A stretch of 36,184 nt of DNA from CAZTGZ01 sp044339595. Its GTDB lineage: Bacteria; Bacteroidota; Bacteroidia; NS11-12g; UBA9320. The position numbers and the translations under genes were made by a program. Each line of letters starts with the position of its first letter. Position 1 is the first letter of the stretch. The notes under the pieces were generated by a model, which saw only the letters and a list, made by a program, of their open reading frames with translations, searched no databases and was not told the origin of the DNA. The DNA is taken from positions 1 through 36,184 of the forward strand of contig JBIIVF010000007.1 of assembly GCA_044339595.1 (NCBI GenBank), given 5' to 3'. Positions 8,201 to 15,747 of this stretch are shown here, in pieces.

Positions 8201-11065
8201 AATAAATCCAGTGCATGGCCCGCTGGTGTTTGTGATACCCGTTAAGGTGTAACGATATGTACCTACCGGAAGAGCACTGCTAACATTAACTGTCAATATT
8301 GAATCTCCTGTAGTACCCACCACAGTCAAAAATCCACCAATAAGAGAACCACCTATTAAATCAGTATTAACCGAAGTACAATTAACACCTGATAATGCGC
8401 CACTATTTTTGGTATAGGTAAAAGCCCAAGCTTGATCTCTTCCGTTTTGAAGCGCATTGGTAATATTAACATTGAATGAAGAAGCCGTACCTACACAAAC
8501 GTTTACTGTATCTGTAGAAAATGTAACAAAAGGTCTTGGTTCAACAATGAGCGTAAATGTATCAGAAATTCCGGCACATACAGCTGGAGTTAAGGAACTC
8601 ACATTGGCAATAAAACTATGATTATTAGGAGTAAGGTAAGTTGCGGCTGTATCAACGGAAACAAGAGTTGAAAAATTTCCAACGCCATAACCTACTGCTC
8701 CGTATATAGAGGTATATTCATTTGCTCTAACACTGTCAATGGTAGACATTGACCATGTAGCATCTAATCTAGGCGTATTCACGCCAGGGCAATATCTCGC
8801 ATTGGTAACGGTAAGATTGAAGGATTCTCCATTTTTTTCACAAACTTCTTTAGAATCCGGATTGATGGTAACTTGAATTCTAGGATTTATGGTGATAGTA
8901 ATGGTATCATTACCTACTTTTTGACCAGGACAACTTCCGGTAGTGTTGGTGATACTATTAATTATATATCTGTAAACACCCGGCTGCAAAGTACTTGGGA
9001 TGTTAAATGTTCTAACGGTATTGCCTGTTCCGGTTTGAGTTAAAGGGCTGATAATTCCGGCTGTTGCTCCAACGCAATTTACTGAATTTACATTTCCTGA
9101 ACTTTCACTTAAAGAAACTGACCAATTCTGATCAGTTATATTTAACACAGAATTTCCAACATTCATGGTAAAATTCCCAGTCGTACCTTGGCACAAGGCC
9201 AGTGCATTCGTACTCCATTGTACAGTTGGTGCTGGTTTCACGGTCAATGTAAATACATTTCCTGAAATTACCCTGGCGCAACCTGATTGACCAACCGTTG
9301 TATTGGTAACAGTTCCCGGAATAAAGGTATAAGTACCCGCAGCCAATGAGTCACCGAACATTCTGGTATTGGCACGAATTGCAATCGCAGTATTACCTGA
9401 TCCTAATAATGGAGAAGCTCCGATAGTGTCTTTTACTGTGCTAATAAACGAAAGGGACCAATCCGCATCTGTTAATGTATTTCCAACACAATATCTAGCA
9501 TTTGAAGGAATGACATTAAAAATTGCAGAATCACTCTGACATATTGAAGTAGCCGTAGGGCTAACTGTTATACTCGGAGTGGCTTCCACTACAATTACAA
9601 TACTATCTCTGTCAGCTAACGCCAAGCGACAATTATTGCTTGTATTTACAATCGAATCAATGTAGAATCGATATGTACCCGGCTGAAGTGATGAAGGCAC
9701 TGAGTAAGCATATACCTGATTACCGGTTCCGGTTATTGTGCCCGTAAGTGCATTAAGATGTGTACCGGCCGAACGAGTTATTCCGGCATTTGCCGTACTC
9801 GCACAAGACGTCGTAACATTCTCACTAACCTGACGATAATACGCTGTCCAGTTTACCGCTACACTTCCACCATTTGTGTAAGTGGCATTATTAATGTGTA
9901 AGTTAAATGATTCACTGCTTGCTTGCTGATAACATAATTTTACAGTATCTCTAGAAAATGAATCTGTCGGCTCAGGATATACAATTACAGTAATCGTTTG
10001 ACTAGTCAAATTTCTTGTACAAGTTGGTGTTGCACTCGTATTTGTAATGCTGCTAATTGTAGCAGTATAAGTTCCAGGGGTTAATGCATTCGCAGCTATC
10101 GCTGAATTAACAGGACCATTTCCGGTTCCGGCTGCTGTAAGCAAAGCAATTAAGGATGCGTCTCCGGAAAAACTTACCGTCCAATTTACTGCAGTGCTGC
10201 CTCGGTTTGAACTGAGTTCAGCATTTGATATTGTATATTGAACATTGAAAGGTGTTCCTTCACAAATTCCAATATTAGATGTATTAACAGTTGCAATCGG
10301 TTTTGGATTAACATTTACACGCACACCAAATGTATCTGTAGTTCCGCAGACGTTAGTAACACTTACTCGGACAGAATCCTGATCATCAGAAAGTGCTGTA
10401 GTGTATGAGTAGCTGCTGGTTAAAATTGAAGATGATGTATCTGTACTTACTAAAGAATCTGATGCTCCAAATCTTCTGTTGTACCATCTGTATGTAATCA
10501 ACCCGTTTGGAGTTGGAGAAACATGTGTAACAGAAAAAGAAGCCAAATCCAATTCGCATACATTATAAGGCAATGAAGAAGGGGTCGTACTGAAAGAAAC
10601 TACCGGAAGCGTCGTAATCTTCTGATAGATGAATGGACCTCTCACTTCAACACCACTACAACCACCGGAGGTTTCTGTAATGGTAACCCAAAAGGTATCT
10701 GCTAAAGCCAAGTTATTCGGAGCACCAATAATCATGGTTGAGGTAGCTACTCCATTGAAATTCGGCGCTCCACCATTGGATAATACCGACGATGACGCAA
10801 ATGTTGCACCTCCACGATACCATTGATATTGCAAACCACCACCACCAGCACAATTACTGGTAGATACAACCGGCAAAATTAATTGCGCAGAGGTGTAGCA
10901 ATAGTGACTCAAGGCACCAGGTGTTGAGGCAACTGTAATGGTAGCCTGAGCCTTGAAGGCATTGAGGGCAAAAGCCATAAGGAATACCCATGTAATTTTG
11001 GCAAACACCCCACTGTTTAGTAATGAGCGTTTCCCTCTCGAATTGGTAAATGTACTGTTAGTCAT
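1..11065 (-). CDS. Giant secreted Ig/PKD-like multi-module surface protein (C-terminus outside window)
   Basis: A single open frame runs from an ATG at 11063-11065 to the window edge (3,688 complete codons, no stop). I checked the frame at about 613, 1498, 2950, 4051, 6310, 8890 and 11065 and it is continuous. Residues 1-41 form an export signal: a basic N-region, a hydrophobic stretch at 24-37 and a likely cut after AQA at 41. Two aromatic-rich Ig-like modules (about 42-250, with QWY and RWY motifs) are followed by about 32 modules of 85-120 residues. Each opens with a [VIL]-C-x-G type motif and ends in an Ile/Val-rich strand plus Pro (for example VNPRP). The upstream modules alternate two types (A: NTS..C.G; B: ALYC plus YYTDN); modules toward the C-terminus form three-module super-repeats including a WQS...FRAIY type. 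Such architecture is known from Bacteroidota adhesins and gliding-associated proteins exported by T9SS. The sorting domain is not visible, so that route is inferred. No enzyme motif was seen. Confidence 0.93.
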   Translation of the reverse strand, partial: MTNSTFTNSRGKRSLLNSGVFAKITWVFLMAFALNAFKAQATITVASTPGALSHYCYTSAQLILPVVSTSNCAGGGGLQYQWYRGGATFASSSVLSNGGAPNFNGVATSTMIIGAPNNLALADTFWVTITETSGGCSGVEVRGPFIYQKITTLPVVSFSTTPSSLPYNVCELDLASFSVTHVSPTPNGLITYRWYNRRFGASDSLVSTDTSSSILTSSYSYTTALSDDQDSVRVSVTNVCGTTDTFGVRVNVNPKPIATVNTSNIGICEGTPFNVQYTISNAELSSNRGSTAVNWTVSFSGDASLIALLTAAGTGNGPVNSAIAANALTPGTYTATISSITNTSATPTCTRNLTSQTITVIVYPEPTDSFSRDTVKLCYQQASSESFNLHINNATYTNGGSVAVNWTAYYRQVSENVTTSCASTANAGITRSAGTHLNALTGTITGTGNQVYAYSVPSSLQPGTYRFYIDSIVNTSNNCRLALADRDSIVIVVEATPSITVSPTATSICQSDSAIFNVIPSNARYCVGNTLTDADWSLSFISTVKDTIGASPLLGSGNTAIAIRANTRMFGDSLAAGTYTFIPGTVTNTTVGQSGCARVISGNVFTLTVKPAPTVQWSTNALALCQGTTGNFTMNVGNSVLNITDQNWSVSLSESSGNVNSVNCVGATAGIISPLTQTGTGNTVRTFNIPSTLQPGVYRYIINSITNTTGSCPGQKVGNDTITITINPRIQVTINPDSKEVCEKNGESFNLTVTNARYCPGVNTPRLDATWSMSTIDSVRANEYTSIYGAVGYGVGNFSTLVSVDTAATYLTPNNHSFIANVSSLTPAVCAGISDTFTLIVEPRPFVTFSTDTVNVCVGTASSFNVNITNALQNGRDQAWAFTYTKNSGALSGVNCTSVNTDLIGGSLIGGFLTVVGTTGDSILTVNVSSALPVGTYRYTLTGITNTSGPCTGFIGADTTIVVNVLPIPSFALSPDTTQVCQNDSANVNFDITNALYCLTPTTSANIDWQLFYTDNSVINAPASPITGSGNTTFSYKNNSLGSLGVGYYKFRGDSIKATNIIPQCTRTETDSVILVVNPRPNVTFSTDTIKLCVGSIDSFTVTVSNSVLGVVDQDWTFNYTNTSGALSGVNCTSVGTDLIGGGSSVSGSGDSILKYMINGALPVGFYKYTLTGITNTSANPDCNGNIGSDTFIVIQVLPIPSFALSPDSTQVCDGDSADVNFTVTNALYCTAPTTSANIEWALYYTDNSDINAPLSPIVGSGNSTFSYKNNSSGTLGEGYYKFRGDSIKGTNIIPQCTRTDADSVILTVNPEPTVGFDQDTVTFTVGNIDSFSYTVTDAELATVGQDWTITYQEISALHSASCVVSSGANQNLIGGTGVNPNMTITGNGNGVSKFYVPATTPAGVYVYVLNSIVNTSANPDCNGTLAAQDTIVIRVLPQPYITFSDLSDTICEGSTDSFMLYTHATFCQYPGLVSPMDVEFEFTDNIINTTWVPAWASPPTNIVGNSYSTSPNLIQGNQSFRVNVNSPIALLTGVYSFKADYVFTYGGPGTLSWPLDNDSVMTLQYDLTVMPNPDVKFVQSYYALCEGETDSVFVEVTNAILPPADSVNWKVWATEASGNILTSCAQSSIANRSLVPASFTGKGNGFVGFVIPDTLSPGVYTYTLDSIKNTDYSPNCGGTISAFSTVTVYIFPKPEVEVAPDTTRVCEGESTPFTLNVVNAQYCTSVGSGSTNAPWVLYYTDQTQSNIFPDPLTGSGTSSYTFTANNGGSLAAGYWKYMVDSVRINISVPVANTCIDFSVKDTFVLVVNPEPVVTFNQTLIEQCEGDTNTFSFTVSNASLGGADVDWTVSSVNRQSTVAASCVDGTIPSPLLTTTFSSSGDTTIQIGIPRSLAPGVYRYVLSGVNNTSALPGACTGTTGALDTLVIKVYPNPSANISETAFTICENERDSFTLNVTNAQFCSEIGSAMTDFNWSLTYTDNINSNIALNPTTGLGNSTTKYALNDAFALSSGGSANGVYKFILNSINNTTHSCDTALIDTLTVTVTNLPVITITSYPTDVCKGDQATIGFRVDSVLTGQNWSFNYQINGGADVNVAGVDTGSFTFVTAALTTVGVTTISYDSIINNTSGCWGNQHVNTTLNVLELPDVDSFVYTTSPFICSGDSNQYTVRVKHSGGKTWRITYTLRGETMTNWTGTGNGVFSFYSPIQWHADTLGVNDTADLNITQIEWISPTTPPLCVNNSVTAANATVIIRPMPHLWLVHDTSVCINTPATVIYRVGGVKSGENYTFDWTLTNPSNGPNTINGSGPSIDVDTFVTPNLAPAGFSKLNVYLLQNLTTGCDTIVDIRDSIRVDPPTVPGTLTQSYDVCENSYGPYGFKLSGYVGTIQHWDSSNTNGYIWHNIGYPEIDTITRIYPSQETNYRVIVKSGACPADSSNSVILAVNPLPGASIVNASDSICVGENIALTVNVTGVPNSQNWTINYTNTNPGSMTPATLTGTGSGQFNFTLSGAGSGFTANSTITLTKITNHWKGCDSTLTSAETVIVKPAPVGGTITPAFDTVCSASNGTLTWVPGVGNVAFWQSSSTGNAGTWTNIPNSTANSYVFTNLTTTTYFRAVVKNAPCSGADTSSVSKITVITGPNISARFKNLPTNNKFCASASNTTTFTYEVTGTTGNAWTLYILEDDSMHTVNGTGDQSSLTFTTSTGKMLESFDVTLTRIIVHMGSYSCANGLLNDAVATVKVIDLPMATLNSVTTPICNGTNVSFSYSVNDVLSNENWKLMYTVNGVADSATGTGAGTFTETSFASVFTSGTVSNQTQTVVLTSITNTSAQNSSSAYCVKNLSQSMNYVVYSPTVAGTVSHGMTIDTVCIGDNGSVTATASANNSAIVNWESRTWNGASWSSWTSIANTTSTLGYFNITNTTQFRAIYQNGPCATVASNSATVVPKELPTVAISLPTGSDTICSGATSTFNVTVGNVNYGQSFTLNYVEGTSLKSTSLTQNLSGIHTIATGSLTNNTNIALQSISVSSGTPACVNTNLNGSVSIIVQPNPLATIASAPSRLCQGATVTFSVTVSGVSTGNNWVMNYNLDGIAQTAASGSGSGTFTFTTNNTVTANSDVLTLVNITNTNTQDQCITALSDSRTITVDPTTIAGVIGHDTTVCKGGSGIMTQTVASTSGASIVKWQSKVRGTSSWTDINNTSSSINFYNLNDTTEFRAIYQNGVCLEAASNEKTATPRALPTVTITSTDDTICAGAATKFTVLVGNVVTGQSWTLSYVIGSSVKSETRTGSGSFDINIAGGTLTSTTDISLQSISTSSFVVTSPSYVTIPACTNGSLNSTQTITVQNNPIATISNFPLSLCQGSTITFTTVVSNISTTDSFELKYSVDGTIETVYGVGAGSHQYTTTKTVTPTSDLLKLESIKNLSTQDKCITTLSDSRTISVDPTTVAGVIGHDTTVCKGGSGFMVQTAAGVGSIIKWQSRVAGGSSWTDINNASTTINFYNLNDTTEFRAIYKSGLCLEAASNVKVATPRALPYAVITSTDDTICAGAATTFTINVTNVHVGQSFTVNYVVGSTARVFTAVNNASGNHTITIPAGLFTNTTDITLQTISSAVFVVTSPYTTLPACNNTLNSTQTVTVQMNPMATLTSVPSRLCHGATVTFTVNVSSVNTGDSWTMNYTLDGVAQTAATGT
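7105..8500 (-). repeat. Tandem duplication of a two-module (A-B) unit, 696 bp period
   Basis: Within the giant gene two consecutive A-B module pairs are close copies. The segment TAATCGAGTCGCCTCT at 7201 has its counterpart TAATAGAGTCGCCTCT at 7897, which is 696 bp or 232 codons away. The encoded modules share long stretches (for example CTRT, TDNS, GYYKFRGDSIK). The flanking modules are of the same two types but far more diverged, so this is a relatively recent in-frame duplication. Confidence 0.85.
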
Positions 11066-11088
11066 TTCTGTATAATTTGAACTGCTCG

Positions 11089-11096
11089 CAAAAATA
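11089..11096 (-). promoter_or_regulatory. Putative -7 box for the giant gene
   Basis: Read on the minus strand, TATTTTTG matches the Bacteroidota -7 consensus TAnnTTTG. It ends 23 bases before the ATG at 11065, giving a short leader. A TTTG lies upstream but only 12 bases away instead of the usual 19-21, so the -33 element is weak or absent. Confidence 0.4.
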
Positions 11097-11218
11097 AAAC
11101 AAATAATTCAAAAAAAAGGTGAAGTCTTAAAATTTTATGTGAATTGTCAGATGTTGTAAACTAAGTGTATCCAATAGTGCACTTTTAGGCTATATTTAAT
11201 TGATATTCAACACACTAA

Positions 11219-11246
11219 AAAACCAAAAAGTGCATCTATAGCACCT
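11219..11246 (-). terminator. Weak intrinsic terminator after rsgA
   Basis: On the minus strand a short hairpin (GTGC, seven-base loop, GCAC, extendable by an A-T and a G-T pair) is followed by TTTTTGGTTTTTT. It lies about 120 bases beyond the rsgA stop, in the 302-base gap between rsgA and the giant gene. That gap otherwise holds only the giant gene's putative promoter. The stem is short, so the call is tentative. Confidence 0.35.
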
Positions 11247-11367
11247 GCCTAACGTTTATAAACGATTAGCTTGTCACTATTCACAACAATGCCAAAAATA
11301 ACTTTGAACCGATACCCACAGATCCACAGCGATTTACATATAATGTGGTTCAATGTAGCATTTTGAG

Positions 11368-12273
11368 CTACAAAAGAGATTCTCGAATCGCAAGATAATT
11401 ATAATACCTTGATTCTCTGACATTACTGTCATTTAATGCCTTTAAAATTGCGCATTCCGGTTCGTCTACATGATTACAGTCATTGAATCTACACAAATGC
11501 CGTAATTTCTTTATCTCTCGAAACCCATTCTGAATCTCCGACTTATCCGATTCGACAATTCCAAAATCTTTAATACCCGGTGTGTCAATAATTCTAATAT
11601 CATCTTCAGATAGAAACATTTCGGCAAATGTGGTAGTATGTACCCCTTTGGAATGTGCCGATGAAATATTTGCTGTTCGTTGACCGGCATCCGGAACTAT
11701 CTTATTGAGCCAACTAGATTTGCCAACACCGGAATGACCCGCTAACAAAACAGTCTTGTTTCTTAAAATGTCCTTTAAATCGGCAACATTTTTTTTATCT
11801 AATATAGAACCATGAACAACACGATATCCCAAAGAATTATATATCGAGGTATATTCCTTTAATAATGTCTGATCTTCCGCATTATACAAATCACATTTAT
11901 TAAAGAATAAAAGCACATCTATGCCATACAATTCACAAATAGCTAAATATCGGTCGATGAATCCAAGAGAGGTGCGCGGACTCTTAATGGTAGCTATCAA
12001 AAGAACTAAATCAATGTTCGAGGCGATGATTTGCGACCTCTTACTCAGATTATTCGATTTGCGAATGACATAATTCTTGCGATCCGCAATTTCCTCGATG
12101 CTATAATTCCCCTCTTCTCCCGAAATTATGACTTCATCACCGACAGCGATTGGATTTGTGCGATCTGAATCGGCCAACCTAAATGAACCTCTCAATCTGC
12201 AATCAATCAACTCACTAGTTGAAGTTAAAGCCCTGTACCAGCTACCGGTTGATTTGATGATGGTTCCTTGCAT
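11368..12273 (-). CDS. rsgA: Ribosome small-subunit maturation GTPase RsgA (YjeQ)
   Basis: This 301-residue protein has the order of the circularly permuted YjeQ/RsgA GTPases. An N-terminal OB-fold-like region (about 1-70) is followed by G4 NKCD at 125-128, G1 GHSGVGKS at 179-186, the G2 threonines at 213-215 and G3 DTPG at 230-233. The C-terminal zinc knuckle has ligands Cys261, Cys266, His268 and Cys274. The family binds the 30S subunit late in assembly and hydrolyses GTP to release maturation factors. Length is normal to slightly short. The ATG at 12271-12273 lies 6 bases after the metF stop, so it is the last gene of the operon that starts with the S41 protease. Confidence 0.97.
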   Translation of the reverse strand: MQGTIIKSTGSWYRALTSTSELIDCRLRGSFRLADSDRTNPIAVGDEVIISGEEGNYSIEEIADRKNYVIRKSNNLSKRSQIIASNIDLVLLIATIKSPRTSLGFIDRYLAICELYGIDVLLFFNKCDLYNAEDQTLLKEYTSIYNSLGYRVVHGSILDKKNVADLKDILRNKTVLLAGHSGVGKSSWLNKIVPDAGQRTANISSAHSKGVHTTTFAEMFLSEDDIRIIDTPGIKDFGIVESDKSEIQNGFREIKKLRHLCRFNDCNHVDEPECAILKALNDSNVRESRYYNYLAIRESLL

Positions 12274-12279
12274 CGAACC

Positions 12280-13230
12280 CTAGAACACTTCGGAAGCTAT
12301 TTTATGAGTCACTCTTGGATGTCCCATGGTGTAAAAATGCAATACCGGCACCCCAAATTTTATTAGATCCTTACACTGGGCAATACACCATTCTGTACCA
12401 ATCTGCTCTGCTGCGGCATCTGAACTTGCCTTTTCAAGTTCAGAAGTTAACTCCACCGGTATTTCTATATTAAAAATCTTCGGCAATGCCAATACTTGTT
12501 TTTTAGAGGTTATAGGTTTGATACCGGGAATGATCGGTACGTTTACACCCATATTACGACAAGCTTGAACATAATCAATATACTTCTTGTTATCGAAGAA
12601 CATCTGCGTAGTGATGAATTCAGCACCTGCCTCTACCTTCCTTTTTAAAAAATTTAGATCCGTTTGCAGATTGGGTGCATCTCCATGCTTTTCAGGATAT
12701 CCGGCCGCACCAACACAGAAGTTTGTAGACTTCGCGTTTTTCACTTCATCATCCAGATAAATTCCATGATTCATGTTTTTAATCTGATGAATTAATTCAA
12801 GTGAATTTGAATTCCCATCTTCTTCCGGCTCGAAATGGCGCTCACCCTTTTGGTTGTCACCACGTAAGGCCAAAACATTGTCAATCCCAAGAAAATGCAA
12901 ATCTATCAAGGCATTCTCCGTATCTTGACGTGTAAATCCACCACAAATCAAATGGGGTACTGCTTCAACTTGATACTTCCCTTGTATCGCGGCACAAATG
13001 GCTACCGTTCCCGGTCTTTTGGTAATAGACACTCTATCGAAACTTCCGTCTTTACGTTTCCGCATCACATATTCTTCACGGTGATAGGTGACATCAATAA
13101 AAGCAGGGCTAAACTCCATTAAAGGATCGATAGCCTTATATATCGCATCAATGCTATTGCCTTTTAAAGGCGGTAATATCTCAAATGAGAAAAGAGTTTT
13201 ATCAGTCTTTAAATATTCTGTAAGTTTCAT
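12280..13230 (-). CDS. metF: Methylenetetrahydrofolate reductase
   Basis: This 316-residue protein covers the whole MetF flavoprotein TIM barrel. Visible landmarks are FEILPP near residue 16 (the family's catalytic Glu region), DVTYH, GGFT, a LALRGD segment near 120 that contacts flavin/folate, GAAGYPE, TTQMFFD, PGIKPI and the final FYTMG. It reduces 5,10-methylene-THF to 5-methyl-THF for methionine synthesis, in the cytoplasm with FAD. Its ATG is 2 bases after the M28 peptidase stop and its own stop is 6 bases before rsgA, so it is probably co-transcribed. No methionine-specific regulatory element is visible, as expected for an internal operon gene. Confidence 0.97.
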   Translation of the reverse strand: MKLTEYLKTDKTLFSFEILPPLKGNSIDAIYKAIDPLMEFSPAFIDVTYHREEYVMRKRKDGSFDRVSITKRPGTVAICAAIQGKYQVEAVPHLICGGFTRQDTENALIDLHFLGIDNVLALRGDNQKGERHFEPEEDGNSNSLELIHQIKNMNHGIYLDDEVKNAKSTNFCVGAAGYPEKHGDAPNLQTDLNFLKRKVEAGAEFITTQMFFDNKKYIDYVQACRNMGVNVPIIPGIKPITSKKQVLALPKIFNIEIPVELTSELEKASSDAAAEQIGTEWCIAQCKDLIKFGVPVLHFYTMGHPRVTHKIASEVF

Positions 13231-13232
13231 AT

Positions 13233-14927
13233 CTAGAATTGAACAGTCAAATTTACAATTTCTTCCCCTCGTTTTACGGTCAAAGGCACAGTCATTCCGG
13301 ATTTCAAACCACCTAAAATTTTCATATACGTTGAAATATCCTTTATAAAAACACCATTCATATTGATAATCACGTCTCCTTTTTGAATTCCCGCTTTACT
13401 ACCCGGCATATTCTCTTTTGCGCCATCCACCTTTACTCCCTCACCACTGTAAATATAATCCGGCATAATGCCCAAGGTAACCGCAAACTTCATTCTTCCG
13501 GTAGAATCGCTCGATTTAGTGGTTGTAAAGGTTAATTTACCCTCATTATTTAGGCTCTTAATTATATTCTCTATATAACGAATTACATGCACTTCCCCTT
13601 TCGAATGAATGATTTCAACATCATCCGTAGGCTTGTGGTAATGAAAATGTTGACCTGTAAAGAAATGAACAGCAGGTATGTTCTTTAGATAAAAAGATGT
13701 GTGGTCAGATGCTCCGATACCTCCATCTGTAGTTTTAATTTCCTTCAATTTGGCGGTATCCAAGGCAATGGCTCCAATTGATTTATTCCAGGAGGGGGAG
13801 GTTCCAACACCATTCACAACCAACACACGCTTGAATGAATCTAGCTTTCCAACCATATCCATATTCAGCATATAATTGATGTTTTCGAGGGATATGGTCG
13901 GATTTTCTGTAAAATATTTAGAGCCTAACAAACCTAGTTCTTCTCCGGAGAAAGCAATAAAAAGATAATTATTGTTCTTATTCCATTTTTTTGCTTTTCG
14001 TAAATCCTTTGAAATGGCCAACAAAGCAGAAATACCGCTCGCATTGTCATCAGCCCCGTTATGTATCAGACCGTTCTCTACTGACAGAGAATTACCCATT
14101 TGACCGCGACCCAAATGATCGTGATGCGCACCAATAACCACGGTATGTTTTGCTTTGTTATCTTTAAATCCAATTACATTATGACCGATTTCAGAGATCG
14201 ATTTTATCACCACTTTCAAATTGATAGGCGTACCCAAAGGTAAATTAGCCAATTCTCTGTTGCAATAAACAACCGGAATAGAAGTTGGGATGGTCTTTAG
14301 TGAAAGATTCCCATCCGGCTTCTCAACCTGATCAGAATTCCGGTAAAACACCACTCCGGCGGCCCCTTGCTTAATGGCTTCTTTTACACGACTCTCCAAC
14401 CCGTGCCAAGCCAAATATTCTGAATGCGGATGAATGCCATCGGGACTGCCCATATCTATAATGACCACCTTGCCTTTTGCGTCCTTTCCTTCATAATCAT
14501 TTCTCACAGGCGATTTTGATTGAATTCCAAATCCCACGTTCACTGCAATTGACTGCAGCTCCGCCCTATTTGAAGACAAAGACAAAGGGTAAAAATCGAG
14601 GAATTGCTTCATCCTTTGGCCGGCAATCTCAAGAATTCCGCTGTCAGTGGCCATGCGCAAAGTGACGATTTCGAATGTTTGAAAATAAGACCCTGCAACT
14701 CCGAGCGGTTTTAATCCAGCCTTTTTATATGCAGCAGCAATATATTCAGCAGAGAGCTTTTCACCGGGAGAACCCGTTAGCCGACCCTCAAGGGCATCAG
14801 AAGCCAAATAATTTATATCCTTTATGATCTGTTTTTCCAATTTTTTATCCTTACGATTCAATTGCTGGGCAATGACCGTGTGATAGGAAAACAAGAAGAA
14901 TCCACTTAATAATAATAATTTGTTCAT
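13233..14927 (-). CDS. Secreted M28-family zinc aminopeptidase with PA and PDZ domains
   Basis: The 564-residue product has a signal peptide (1-20, cut near VIAQ). A PA-like insert covers about 120-245, followed by an M28 catalytic domain. Zinc and catalytic residues are in place: GAHHDH at 267-271, GADDNASG at 291-298, SGEE at 327-330 (general base plus ligand), NMDMVG at 355-360 and the final His in HYHKPTDD near 431. The last 85 residues form a PDZ-like domain (AGIQKGDVI...). It should remove N-terminal residues from peptides in the periplasm or outside the cell. The stop of the preceding permease overlaps its ATG by 4 bases (ATGA), indicating translational coupling. Confidence 0.94.
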   Translation of the reverse strand: MNKLLLLSGFFLFSYHTVIAQQLNRKDKKLEKQIIKDINYLASDALEGRLTGSPGEKLSAEYIAAAYKKAGLKPLGVAGSYFQTFEIVTLRMATDSGILEIAGQRMKQFLDFYPLSLSSNRAELQSIAVNVGFGIQSKSPVRNDYEGKDAKGKVVIIDMGSPDGIHPHSEYLAWHGLESRVKEAIKQGAAGVVFYRNSDQVEKPDGNLSLKTIPTSIPVVYCNRELANLPLGTPINLKVVIKSISEIGHNVIGFKDNKAKHTVVIGAHHDHLGRGQMGNSLSVENGLIHNGADDNASGISALLAISKDLRKAKKWNKNNNYLFIAFSGEELGLLGSKYFTENPTISLENINYMLNMDMVGKLDSFKRVLVVNGVGTSPSWNKSIGAIALDTAKLKEIKTTDGGIGASDHTSFYLKNIPAVHFFTGQHFHYHKPTDDVEIIHSKGEVHVIRYIENIIKSLNNEGKLTFTTTKSSDSTGRMKFAVTLGIMPDYIYSGEGVKVDGAKENMPGSKAGIQKGDVIINMNGVFIKDISTYMKILGGLKSGMTVPLTVKRGEEIVNLTVQF

Positions 14928-15742
14928 CCTATAAACTCAATAATATATTTAATAATTAATACAATCAAAAGACCTGCAAAAATATATTGAAGTGCCTGAT
15001 TTGATAACCTTTTTGCAAACCCCAATCCCAGTGAAGTACCCAACCACAACCCCAATGAAATAGGCAATACATATAATGGAGTCAAATAACCCCAATGAAG
15101 CAATTCAGACGTCAGCATTTTAGGACTCCCTGACAAATACACAATCAGCATGGGCAATAGCAAAATCGGTATTACGCCAATTGAAACAGAAGATGCCTTC
15201 TTCATATTCATATGTGTCAAGTTCTTAAATAGCGGTATCATCACGATACCCCCTCCCAAACCTGATAAACTGGATGCAATACCAGTTAACAAGCCGATTC
15301 CTACAAATTTTTTTCTGTTAAAGGGCGCCTCTGGTAATTCAGACTTAGATTTACCGGAAAAGGTTCTTACCACGGTATAAATGAGCAGTAAAACAAATAA
15401 CGCCTTAAACATGGATTCAGAATACCAACTAAAATTTGTAATCAACCAGGTAAAAAGCAGACCTGTGAGTATAGCAGGAATGCCTGTATATATGATTTCT
15501 TTCAAATAAAAATTGTCTTGGCGATATTGCTTGACTGAAGTGATAATCCCCGAGACAAAAATGCAGAAAAAGCTATTAGCGAGGGTAAATTTAACCACTT
15601 CTGACCCTTCTATTCCATAAGATTTGAATAAAAAATCAAACATGGGAACAAAAATCAGCCCACCTCCGATACCTATCATACCGGACAAAATGCCACCTGC
15701 AATCCCTAATACCAACAACAATATAATTACACCGAATTCCAA
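14924..15742 (-). CDS. TauE/SafE-family membrane permease
   Basis: This 272-residue polytopic inner-membrane protein has about eight hydrophobic segments. It carries the duplicated glycine-rich motif of TauE/SafE (DUF81) proteins: GIGGGLIFVP near 25-34 in the first half and GLGGGIVMIP in the second. Members export sulfite, sulfoacetate or related organic anions; the substrate here cannot be read from sequence. The only start that keeps the first membrane segment is TTG at 15740-15742: an in-frame stop lies just upstream and the next ATG falls inside the segment. It begins 5 bases after the S41 protease stop and ends overlapping the M28 gene. Confidence 0.9.
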   Translation of the reverse strand: MEFGVIILLLVLGIAGGILSGMIGIGGGLIFVPMFDFLFKSYGIEGSEVVKFTLANSFFCIFVSGIITSVKQYRQDNFYLKEIIYTGIPAILTGLLFTWLITNFSWYSESMFKALFVLLLIYTVVRTFSGKSKSELPEAPFNRKKFVGIGLLTGIASSLSGLGGGIVMIPLFKNLTHMNMKKASSVSIGVIPILLLPMLIVYLSGSPKMLTSELLHWGYLTPLYVLPISLGLWLGTSLGLGFAKRLSNQALQYIFAGLLIVLIIKYIIEFIG

Positions 15743-15747
15743 ACTAG

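Noticed and set aside
1..11065. Tandem DNA repeats as a CRISPR array or satellite
   Set aside because: Repeats are long (696-888 bp), in frame and encode protein modules; no short repeat-spacer pattern exists.
11178..11234. Inverted repeat TGCACTTTT / AAAAGTGCA with 39-base loop
   Set aside because: The loop is long and the right arm is shared with the better local hairpin at 11219-11246.
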